A program made the translations under genes and the position numbers. Positions 44,311 to 51,052 of a stretch of 64,000 nt of DNA are shown piece by piece. Under the pieces are notes generated by a model. That model did not search any database. It was given only the letters and a program-made list of their open reading frames with translations, and had not been told where the DNA came from. The DNA is taken from contig JADLCS010000062.1 of the NCBI GenBank assembly GCA_020847075.1, forward strand, positions 16,450 to 80,449, read 5' to 3'. The first letter of the stretch is position 1. Every line of letters starts with the position of its first letter. This stretch comes from Gammaproteobacteria bacterium (GTDB lineage Bacteria; Pseudomonadota; Gammaproteobacteria; SZUA-140).

Positions 44311-44712
44311 TCACAGTTGTCTCAGATAAGTCAGCACGTCGCCCTTCTCCTGCGGTGTGCATTCGCGCCCCAGCGTCCAGTCGCAGTTGCGTTTGAACCA
44401 CTTCTCGATCTCCTTCCCATCGGTCAGACGCCGCGGCGCAACCGATGGGGCAAGCGGGTCGATGGGCTTATTGGTTTTTACGTGTCGGCCGGGTTGAGTC
44501 GGATCGTTGCCGTGGCAGGTGACGCATGAGCGCGGCGCACCGGCCTCGCCGGTAAATTCCCGTGCCCACAGCGCGCGACCGCGGTCGGCGGAAAACCCGC
44601 CGGCACCGGCCGCACGATATTCTCCCAGCAGCTCGTCCACCACGGTGGCGCCCGCGGTCGCGCTCAGCATCAGGCCGAGCAGCAGGAGTGGAACCAGGGT
44701 CTGTCGTTTCAT
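44311..44712 (-). CDS. SHP-like monoheme cytochrome c (DUF1924)
   Basis: A 133-residue exported protein with signal peptide (about 1-22) and a single c-heme motif CVTCH. The C-terminal half has two extra cysteines in RNCDWTLGRECTPQEKGD, where the 'sphaeroides heme protein' family has a disulphide, and NKPIDPLAPS, which is characteristic of the DUF1924 family. SHP binds oxygen or nitric oxide on a heme with an unusual asparagine ligand and receives electrons from DHC. An AGGA site precedes ATG 44712. Confidence 0.88.
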   Translation of the reverse strand: MKRQTLVPLLLLGLMLSATAGATVVDELLGEYRAAGAGGFSADRGRALWAREFTGEAGAPRSCVTCHGNDPTQPGRHVKTNKPIDPLAPSVAPRRLTDGKEIEKWFKRNCDWTLGRECTPQEKGDVLTYLRQL

Positions 44713-44734
44713 CTCGCTTTCCTCCGCGGTTTCT

Positions 44735-45304
44735 TCAATCGAGGCGCTTCTCACCCGTCCACATCGCCTTGACCAGGTTCTCCCGGTGCAGGAGGCTCTC
44801 CATCAGGACGCCGGCGACGTGGACGAACACCAGCAGCAGTACGCCGTTCGCCAGGAATTCGTGGACTTCCTCGAACGACTTGCCGGTGGAACGGGACCAG
44901 TGCGCGACGTACGTCGCCAGCGGGCCGGCGTGTTCCTCGACGCCGTACACCACCAGCCCGGTCACTCCGGTCAGGGTCAGGCCGATCAGCAGCGCGATGA
45001 TCATCAGGCCGCCGGCCGGGTTGTGGCCGAGGTGGCGCGGCGCGCGGCCGGTGAAGAGGCTACCGAGATAACGCAGCGCCCGCCACGGCGAGGCGACGAA
45101 ATCGCTGAAACGCGCATGGCGCGGCCCAACGAATCCCCATGCGATACGAAAGGCCAGCAGAGACAGCACCAGATAGCCGGCCCAGGCGTGCAGCGTCATG
45201 AAATCGTCTTCGCTGAAATAGGCGGTGAAGAAGCCGGCGACCAGCAGCCAGTGGAAGACCCGGACCAGCGGATCCCATACGGATACAGTGAATGAGTTGC
45301 GCAT
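44735..45304 (-). CDS. Cytochrome b561-family membrane protein
   Basis: A 189-residue membrane protein with four transmembrane helices and the histidines expected for two b hemes: VRVFHWLL, TLHAWAGYL, EEVHEFLAN and VHVAGVLMESLLHREN. It would pass electrons from the quinone pool to the DHC and SHP cytochromes that follow. The start at 45304 is preceded by GAAGG. It is the first gene of the operon; GCTGAA direct repeats lie about 50-67 bp upstream. Confidence 0.9.
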   Translation of the reverse strand: MRNSFTVSVWDPLVRVFHWLLVAGFFTAYFSEDDFMTLHAWAGYLVLSLLAFRIAWGFVGPRHARFSDFVASPWRALRYLGSLFTGRAPRHLGHNPAGGLMIIALLIGLTLTGVTGLVVYGVEEHAGPLATYVAHWSRSTGKSFEEVHEFLANGVLLLVFVHVAGVLMESLLHRENLVKAMWTGEKRLD

Positions 45305-45353
45305 CGGACGCCCTTCTGTAGACCTGTTCGATGCGCCCACCTTAGCGCGGCAG

Positions 45354-45370
45354 GCTGAAACGAAGCTGAA
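45354..45370. promoter_or_regulatory. Direct repeat, candidate operator of the response regulator
   Basis: Two GCTGAA units begin at 45354 and 45365, i.e. 11 bp apart (on the minus strand TTCAGC-N5-TTCAGC). Eleven-bp spaced direct repeats are the usual binding pattern of OmpR-type regulators. They lie 50-67 bp upstream of the first gene of the operon that encodes such a regulator. Confidence 0.45.
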
Positions 45371-45471
45371 CGGATCCCGGAGTCGTGGCACAGGGGGTGT
45401 AAGGTAGATGGGCGTACTTGCGTCCCGTGTCCCGGATGTTACCCATCGGTCGTGATGCAAGAAACATCACC

Positions 45472-45924
45472 ATGAAACCATACGGCGCGGAGTTTTTCGG
45501 TACCTTCTGGCTGATGCCGGGCGACTGCGGCAGCGCGGTGCTGGCGATGGCATTCCCAAAGGCCGGCATCGGCCACATCTCCGGTTGCCATCTCGACCCC
45601 GCGGTATCGATCGGCCTATGGGCGGGCGGCCGCTTCCCGGCGGCGCAACTGGCGCCATACATCGCGGCCCAGGTGCTGGGCGGGTTGGTGGCGGTCGGGG
45701 TGTTGTATATCATCGCGAGCGGCCAGGCCGGTTTCGGCGCGTCGACCGGCTTCGCCTACGGCTACGGCGAACATCCCCCCGGCGGCTACTCGCCGTTTTC
45801 CGCGCTGGTGCGCGAGGTGGTGATAACCGCGATGTTCCTGCTGATCATCCTCGGCTCGACCTCCAAGCGTGTGCCCCATGACCTGCGCGATCGCATCGTC
45901 GAGGCCATAGACACAGCAGGATGA
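45472..45924 (+). pseudogene. aqpZ: Aquaporin Z remnant: internal deletion and C-terminal truncation
   Basis: The 150-residue product begins [20 protein letters not shown], the AqpZ N-terminus, but after FPKAGIG it jumps to [19 protein letters not shown]. In AqpZ about 19-20 residues forming the second transmembrane helix lie between these points, so an in-frame segment of about 57-60 bases appears deleted. The first pore motif NPA reads DPA. The sequence continues through helix 4 ([20 protein letters not shown]) and then turns to unrelated [17 protein letters not shown] and stops, missing the second NPA motif and the last helices. It cannot form a normal water channel. No promoter was identified. 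Confidence 0.82.
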
Positions 45925-45992
45925 TCAATTGAGAGGCGGGATGACGTACGTCGAGTGAAGCGACGTTCACACGACCAGGGCGGACCCCCCGG

Positions 45993-46020
45993 AAAAAACA
46001 AGGGCCCCGTGAAGGGGCCC
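45993..46020 (-). terminator. Rho-independent terminator of the Tat-exported small protein gene
   Basis: On the minus strand GGGCCCC-TTCAC-GGGGCCC-like arms form a 7-bp stem followed by TTGTTTTTT, 24 bp after the stop codon of the gene at 46044. Confidence 0.85.
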
Positions 46021-46043
46021 TCAGCAGAAGTTTCAAACCTGCC

Positions 46044-46310
46044 TTACTTGTATTTTTTGAACCCGCCACGATTCTGGGGCTTGCCAGGCTTACCCCATTT
46101 GTCATCGTTATCCAGATAGTGCTTGCCGTTCTTTTCAATGCCCGGCGGCAAGCAATCGGGGCCATTGCCGACTCCGTTGTTGCACTTCTTCTTGTGGTAG
46201 GAGCCCTTGCCCGCCAGCGCCGGAGTGGCGCTCAACGTCAGAACCACCGGCACCACATACGTCGTCTTCTTGAGGAAATCACGTCTGGAGGTGTCTTTCA
46301 GCCCGTTCAT
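46044..46310 (-). CDS. Small Tat-exported Lys/Asn/Gly-rich protein, unknown function
   Basis: An 88-residue protein. Residues 1-35 are a twin-arginine signal: DTSRRDFLKKTTYVVPVVLT and then a hydrophobic run ending SATPALA. The mature ~53 residues are very basic and rich in Lys, Asn and Gly, with a CNNGVGNGPDC motif holding the only two cysteines, followed by LPPGIEKNGKHYLDNDD. Small Tat proteins with a similar NNGVGNG pattern occur in other proteobacteria, but I know no function. The Tat route implies folding or cofactor binding before export. GGGG lies 9 bases before the ATG, and a strong terminator follows. Confidence 0.72.
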   Translation of the reverse strand: MNGLKDTSRRDFLKKTTYVVPVVLTLSATPALAGKGSYHKKKCNNGVGNGPDCLPPGIEKNGKHYLDNDDKWGKPGKPQNRGGFKKYK

Positions 46311-46728
46311 GTCTAATACCCCTAAGCCTCTTCCCACATCCTGTGGCATTAGATAATTGACCCGTTGCGAATACAGGCAACGCACATAGAATTCTATCCC
46401 TCCGTCAATATCCCGGCAAGACCGGCCTGCGCCAAGACTCCCAGGACACGGCTGCACGCCAACCAAGGCAACACCAGAAAAATATGTAACTCTATGTAAA
46501 TATTAAATAAAATAAATGACGGTGCATATCGAAGTCCGGCGATCCGTCACGAATACCCCATCGCCTGCCAATCAACAGAAGTCCACAGACAGCCGGAATT
46601 TTGACCATCAAGCCGACCGCCTGGATCACGCGCGATGTCATAAGCGGCCAATCCCTAAACTTCCCCCCTGCGCCGACCGAATACCTGTCGGACATCACTA
46701 CGACCACACATCGCACAATGCCCCCCAT
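46311..46728. other. Intergenic region between the Tat protein gene and pilS
   Basis: About 420 bases with divergent promoters expected. The centre near 46470-46515 is AT-rich (TGTAAATATTAAATAAAATA). The pilS frame is open from 46516, so the true start could lie earlier than 46729, but the upstream part lacks hydrophobic segments. No RNA gene is seen. Confidence 0.4.
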
Positions 46729-48384
46729 ATGAATGCCTCCGTCGACAATCCGGCGCGATATAAGGGTCGCCCCGCGCGCTCTGGTGAAGCTGCGCTCCCG
46801 CACCACGCCGGTGATATGGAGTGGAAGCAGCTCCTCTATCTCAATTATTTCCGCGTGTGTCTGGCGAGCGTATTCGTATTGTTGAGCTTGGTCGACCGCC
46901 CGCGGCTGCCGACGGGCGAATACGGCAGCACGCTGTTTTCAACGACCAGCATGGCCTACGCGCTGCTCGCCGTCTGCGCGCTCTTCACCATCAAGTGGCG
47001 GCGCCCCGGATTCAATGCCCAGGCCTATCTGCAGGTCATGGCGGACATCCTGGCGATCACGCTGCTGATGCACGCCAGCGGCGGGGTGCGCAGCGGCCTC
47101 GGCATGCTGCTGATCATCTCCATCGCGGGCGGCAGCCTGATCATGGCGGGGCGCACCTCGCGCCTGTTCGCCGCCATCGCGAGTCTCGCGGTACTGATCG
47201 AACAGGCGTACTCCTGGCTGGAAGGTACCGCGCTGTCCCCCAACTACACCCACGCCGGACTGCTCGGTGCCAGCTTTTTCGCCACGGCGATCCTCGCCCA
47301 CGTGCTCGCGCGCCGGCTGCGCGAGAGCCAGGCGCTGGCGGAACGCCGCGGGGTGGATCTTGCGAACATGGCGCAACTCACCGAGTATGTCATCCAGCGC
47401 ATGCAAACCGGGATACTGGTGGTCGACGACAATTTTTCCATCCGCCTGATCAACGCTTCGGCCACGCGCCTGCTCGAACTTACGACCAGGGCCGAAGGCA
47501 GACCGATCAAGCAGGCCTCGGCCGAACTCGACCGTCAGTTACGCGAATGGTGGAACAACGACATCTACGAGCCGCAGAGCTTCCGTCTGTCGGAATCCGC
47601 GCCGGAGGTGCTGCCGAAATTCGCCCGTCTCGGCACCGACCCTTCCGCCGGCACACTGATCTTTCTCGAGGACATGGCGGCGCTGACCCAGCAGGCGCAA
47701 CAGCTCAAGCTCGCCTCACTCGGGCGTCTCACCGCGAGTATCGCGCACGAGGTGCGGAACCCGCTCGGTGCGATCAGCCACGCCAGCCAGCTGCTGGCGG
47801 AATCCCCGCAACTGGATCCCGGCGACACCCGCCTGACGGAAATCATCCAGGAGCATTCCGCGCGGGTGAACGCGATCATCGAAAACATCATGCAGCTCAG
47901 CCGCCGCGGACGGACCCAACCAGAAGAGCTGATGCTCAAGCCCTGGCTGAACCAGTTCATCAATGAATTCACCGCCGGTGAGGGGCTGGCTCCGGGTCGA
48001 ATCCGGCTGGAAGTGACACCCGGCGACACCCGCGTGCAGATGGATCCCGGACAACTGCACCAGGTGCTGTGGAACCTGTGCCAGAATGGCATCAAGCATG
48101 GGTCCGCCGATGGCAGGCTGATACTGCGCGCCGGCATCGTCGCGGACTCGAATCATCCCTATCTGGATGTGATCGATAGCGGCCCGGGCGTGGACCCGAA
48201 GCTTCAACAGCAGATTTTCGAACCCTTCTTCACCACCGCGAGCGACGGCACCGGCATGGGCCTCTACATCGCGCGCGAGCTCTGCGCCAGCAACCAGGCG
48301 CGCCTGAATTATCTGGCCAACCCGCTCGGCGGCGGCCGCTTCCGCATCACCTTCGCCGATCCCCGGCGCAGACAGGTGGCCTGA
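46729..48384 (+). CDS. pilS: Sensor histidine kinase PilS
   Basis: A 551-residue kinase. Six hydrophobic segments in the N-terminal ~200 residues match the polytopic sensor of PilS; a PAS-like domain follows (MQTGILVVDDNFSIRLINAS), then the H-box ASIAHEVRNPLGAISHASQL, the N-box LWNLCQNGIKHG and G-boxes DSGPG and GTGMGLYIARELC. PilS controls the response regulator PilR and so pilin transcription, sensing PilA levels in the membrane in Pseudomonas. The start is uncertain: ATG 46729 is chosen over an upstream frame opening at 46516 and over ATG 46816. It is followed by pilR with a 2-bp gap. Confidence 0.88.
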   Translation: MNASVDNPARYKGRPARSGEAALPHHAGDMEWKQLLYLNYFRVCLASVFVLLSLVDRPRLPTGEYGSTLFSTTSMAYALLAVCALFTIKWRRPGFNAQAYLQVMADILAITLLMHASGGVRSGLGMLLIISIAGGSLIMAGRTSRLFAAIASLAVLIEQAYSWLEGTALSPNYTHAGLLGASFFATAILAHVLARRLRESQALAERRGVDLANMAQLTEYVIQRMQTGILVVDDNFSIRLINASATRLLELTTRAEGRPIKQASAELDRQLREWWNNDIYEPQSFRLSESAPEVLPKFARLGTDPSAGTLIFLEDMAALTQQAQQLKLASLGRLTASIAHEVRNPLGAISHASQLLAESPQLDPGDTRLTEIIQEHSARVNAIIENIMQLSRRGRTQPEELMLKPWLNQFINEFTAGEGLAPGRIRLEVTPGDTRVQMDPGQLHQVLWNLCQNGIKHGSADGRLILRAGIVADSNHPYLDVIDSGPGVDPKLQQQIFEPFFTTASDGTGMGLYIARELCASNQARLNYLANPLGGGRFRITFADPRRRQVA

Positions 48385-48386
48385 CC

Positions 48387-49718
48387 ATGTCGCGCGCGCT
48401 GGCACTGATCGTCGACGACGAACCCGACATCCGGGAACTGCTCATACTGACACTGGGACGGATGGAGATCGATTGCCGCGGCGCCGCGGATGTCGCCCAG
48501 GCCAAGGCGCTGCTGGGCCGCGAACGCTTCGATCTGTGCCTGACCGACATGCGCCTGCCCGATGGCAATGGCATCGATCTGGTGGAATATATCCAGGACG
48601 CCTATGCCGACATTCCCACCGCGGTCATCACCGCCCATGGCAACGTCGAATCCGCGGTGCAGGCCCTCAAGGCAGGCGCCTTCGATTTCGTCTCCAAGCC
48701 GGTGGATCTGCAGGCCCTGCGCGCACTGGTCAATACCGCCCTCAAGCTCAAGCATCGACACAAGGCGGAACGCTCCGCGCTCGCGCTGCTGGGTGATTCA
48801 CCCGCGATGAGGAACACGCGCGCCACCATCGCGAAACTGGCACGCAGCCAGGCGCCGGTGTACATCAGCGGCGAATCCGGCACCGGCAAGGAACTCGCCG
48901 CGCGCCTGATTCACGAGCAGGGGCCGCGCTCGGACAAGCCTTTCGTCCCGGTCAACTGCGGCGCGATCCCCGAGGCGCTGATGGAGAGCGAATTCTTCGG
49001 CCACAAAAAGGGCAGCTTCACCGGCGCGACCGGCAACAAGGAAGGCCTGTTCCAGGCCGCGCATGGCGGCACGCTGTTCCTCGACGAGGTCGCCGATCTG
49101 CCGCTGCACATGCAGGTCAAGCTGCTGCGCGCGATCCAGGAAAAGGCGATCCGCCCGGTTGGCGAGCAGAAGGAAGCCCCGATCGATGTGCGCATCCTGA
49201 GCGCCACCCACAAGGATCTCGCCGCGCTGGTGCGGGACAATGCCTTCCGCCAGGACCTGTTCTACCGCATCAATGTGATCGAGCTCCCGATGCCGGCGCT
49301 GCGCGAGCGCGCGGATGACATCCCGCAGCTCGTCGAGCACGTCCTGCGCGGACTCTCCACCCATGGCGGGGAGGAGCCGCCGCAATTGAGCAATACCGCG
49401 CTGACGGCGCTGATGCGTTACGCCTTTCCCGGCAACGTGCGGGAGCTGGAGAATATCCTCGAACGCGCGATGACGCTGTGCGAACAGGGCGTCATCCGGG
49501 AAGAGGACCTGCAACTCGCCGCGCCCCGGGGGCACGCGGACAACGCCGCGCCGGCCGCCGGAGAACTCCCGCTCGAGCCCTATCTGGGGAACATCGAAAA
49601 GGAAACCATCCTGCGCGCCCTGGAACAGGCGCGGCACAACAAGACCGCCGCCGCCCGCCTGCTCGGCATCTCCTTCGGCGCCCTGCGTTACCGGCTGAAG
49701 AAGCTGGGGCTGGAATAG
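48387..49718 (+). CDS. pilR: Sigma-54-dependent response regulator PilR
   Basis: A 443-residue NtrC-family activator. Receiver domain 1-120 (DDEPDIRELL, phospho-Asp in LCLTDMRLPDGNG), AAA+ domain about 130-370 with Walker A GESGTGKE, Walker B GGTLFLDEV and the sigma-54 contact loop, here GSFTGA instead of the common GAFTGA, and a C-terminal Fis-type HTH (NKTAAARLLGISFGALRYRLKKLGL). Pseudomonas PilR also has GSFTGA, which supports the name. PilR activates pilA with sigma-54; a perfect -24/-12 element lies upstream of pilA 600 bp away. Confidence 0.94.
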   Translation: MSRALALIVDDEPDIRELLILTLGRMEIDCRGAADVAQAKALLGRERFDLCLTDMRLPDGNGIDLVEYIQDAYADIPTAVITAHGNVESAVQALKAGAFDFVSKPVDLQALRALVNTALKLKHRHKAERSALALLGDSPAMRNTRATIAKLARSQAPVYISGESGTGKELAARLIHEQGPRSDKPFVPVNCGAIPEALMESEFFGHKKGSFTGATGNKEGLFQAAHGGTLFLDEVADLPLHMQVKLLRAIQEKAIRPVGEQKEAPIDVRILSATHKDLAALVRDNAFRQDLFYRINVIELPMPALRERADDIPQLVEHVLRGLSTHGGEEPPQLSNTALTALMRYAFPGNVRELENILERAMTLCEQGVIREEDLQLAAPRGHADNAAPAAGELPLEPYLGNIEKETILRALEQARHNKTAAARLLGISFGALRYRLKKLGLE

Positions 49719-49744
49719 CGGAATCTGGAAATCGCAGCGAAGTC

Positions 49745-50028
49745 GGGGACAGATTTCAAATCTGTCCCCGAATCTCACACTCCATATGCAGGGTGGGCAC
49801 GAACTCCATGCCTACCCTACAAGCTTATTTGTTGCAGTCATTGCGTATAAATCCCATCTCGGCTTTTTACGCAACTTTAATTGCATAAGATTGCATAAAC
49901 CCACTCTCTGCCCCTAGGGGCAGAGAGAAGTCCGTAGAGCGAAATCGGGGACGGACTTAAGTCCGTCCCCTTCTCCCCAAATCCACCCCCTTGACGATCC
50001 TTAGGGGACAGATTTGAAATCTGTCCCC
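49745..50028. repeat. Three copies of the 24-bp palindromic repeat between pilR and pilA
   Basis: Copies at 49745-49769 (25 bp, C at the centre), 49947-49970 (GGGGACGGACTT variant) and 50004-50028 (25 bp, G at the centre). The last two are only 33 bp apart. Compensated variation between arms (ACAG/CTGT against ACGG/CCGT) shows that the hairpin is preserved. Confidence 0.85.
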
Positions 50029-50224
50029 GGGCTGCGGGGCTGCGGGTCCATGCCCCCCTAGCACTAAATCCTTAGCCCATACTCCGTATTCCCTTTCCGC
50101 GCGGGATGTGTTGAAAATCCGCACTACCTGCTCAAGACCCGCAGGTCGTCGGCCGTAATCCAGGGAGGGAGCGCGGCCGCTCACGGGTTTTCCCATGCGT
50201 GGGCGCATGGCGGCGGACGATATT

Positions 50225-50240
50225 CGTGACCTTCATCACG
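50225..50240. promoter_or_regulatory. CRP/Vfr-like palindrome upstream of pilA
   Basis: CGTGACCTTCATCACG matches eight of the ten consensus bases of TGTGA-N6-TCACA. It lies about 55 bp upstream of the sigma-54 element. Confidence 0.4.
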
Positions 50241-50293
50241 TTTCCGGCCCGGCGGCCCCGGTCTCCCTCCCGATTTTGCATCCGGCCTCTCAC

Positions 50294-50310
50294 TTGGCAT
50301 GCTTCGTGCA
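50294..50310 (+). promoter_or_regulatory. Sigma-54 promoter of pilA
   Basis: TTGGCATG-N4-GTGCA has GG and GC separated by exactly 10 bases, the -24/-12 signature. The predicted transcription start is near 50321, about 100 bp before the pilA ATG. The sigma-54 activator gene pilR lies immediately upstream. Confidence 0.85.
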
Positions 50311-50419
50311 AACTTTTGCGCAAGGCATGCATATAGCACCGAGCCTGGACCAAAGAGCAAAGTCATAAATAGTTTTCAGTGACATGAGACACCGACCTCA
50401 ATCCTTAGGAGAGACCTCA

Positions 50420-50872
50420 ATGAAGAAGATGCAAAAAGGCTTTACCCTGATCGAACTCATGATCGTCGTCGCGATCATCGGCATCCTGGCCGCCGTCGCG
50501 ATCCCGGCGTATCAGGACTACACCGTGCGCGCGAAGGTGACGGAAGGTCTGAATCTGGCGGCCGCCGCCAAGGCAACTGTCGCCGAGAATGCCGCGAATG
50601 GCGCGGCTCTGGATGCAGGCTGGACCCCCCCTGCGGCTACTGGCAATGTTGCTTCGGTTGTCGTAGATACTGGTACCGGTGAAATCGTGATCACTTATGA
50701 TTCGGCCATCGACAGTGGTGCAACGCTCGTTCTGGTTCCGGTAGACGACACAGGCGCTCAGCTGGCTTCGGGCACAATTCCTGAGGGCCGTATCTCTTGG
50801 AGCTGTGACGACTCGATCGGCACCGCAGGCACTCTGCAATCCAAGTACCGCCCGAGCAACTGCCGCTCGTAA
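50420..50872 (+). CDS. pilA: Major type IV pilin PilA
   Basis: A 150-residue type IVa prepilin: leader MKKMQKG, mature start [20 protein letters not shown], then [19 protein letters not shown], the classic major-pilin helix. The globular domain ends in a disulphide loop [20 protein letters not shown] followed by SNC. ATG 50420 follows AGGAGAG; the leader sequence fixes the start. It is monocistronic between a sigma-54 promoter and a strong terminator, directly downstream of pilSR. Major pilin rather than minor is supported by this regulation and by the separate minor pilin operon. Confidence 0.95.
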   Translation: MKKMQKGFTLIELMIVVAIIGILAAVAIPAYQDYTVRAKVTEGLNLAAAAKATVAENAANGAALDAGWTPPAATGNVASVVVDTGTGEIVITYDSAIDSGATLVLVPVDDTGAQLASGTIPEGRISWSCDDSIGTAGTLQSKYRPSNCRS

Positions 50873-50900
50873 TAACAAATACATTTTTAAACCTGAATAA

Positions 50901-50929
50901 CGAGGCACCCTGTGGGTGCCTCGTTTTTT
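50901..50929 (+). terminator. Rho-independent terminator of pilA
   Basis: CGAGGCACCC-TG-TGGGTGCCTCG-type arms give a stem of about 10 bp followed by six T, 28 bp after the pilA stop. Confidence 0.9.
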
Positions 50930-50948
50930 ATCTATATAGAGGTCCCAC

Positions 50949-50970
50949 CTGTCATGTGACAGGTGTCACG
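50949..50970. promoter_or_regulatory. CRP/Vfr-like site and overlapping palindrome upstream of pilB
   Basis: TGTGACAGGTGTCACG (50955-50970) matches nine of ten positions of TGTGA-N6-TCACA. It overlaps a perfect palindrome CCTGTCATGTGACAGG at 50948-50963. The pair lies 83-105 bp before the pilB start codon. Confidence 0.5.
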
Positions 50971-51052
50971 ATATGAAACCACAACTAAATTCCCTCAGCA
51001 CAAGGCCGATACCTAAGCTGTTAGGAAAAAGACTAATAGGGACACATACGTA

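Larger units (their letters stand above)
49719..50419. other. Repeat-rich region and pilA regulatory region
   Basis: Three palindromic repeats of the GGGGACAGATTT family lie at 49745-49769, 49947-49970 and 50004-50028. A GGGTGGGCACG/CCTACCCTACAA dyad lies at about 49788-49822. The AT-rich stretch 49820-49900 carries nothing I can name. From about 50225 to 50419 lies the pilA promoter region, with elements listed separately. No gene is seen. Confidence 0.6.

Noticed and set aside
46516-46728. N-terminal extension of PilS
   Set aside because: The frame is open but the 71 extra residues are polar, His/Pro-rich and lack PilS features; the real start is more likely near 46729.
49820-49905. AT-rich TTGCATAAGATTGCATAAA region between pilR and pilA considered as a tRNA or sRNA
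   Set aside because: No cloverleaf or terminator can be drawn, and no promoter is evident.
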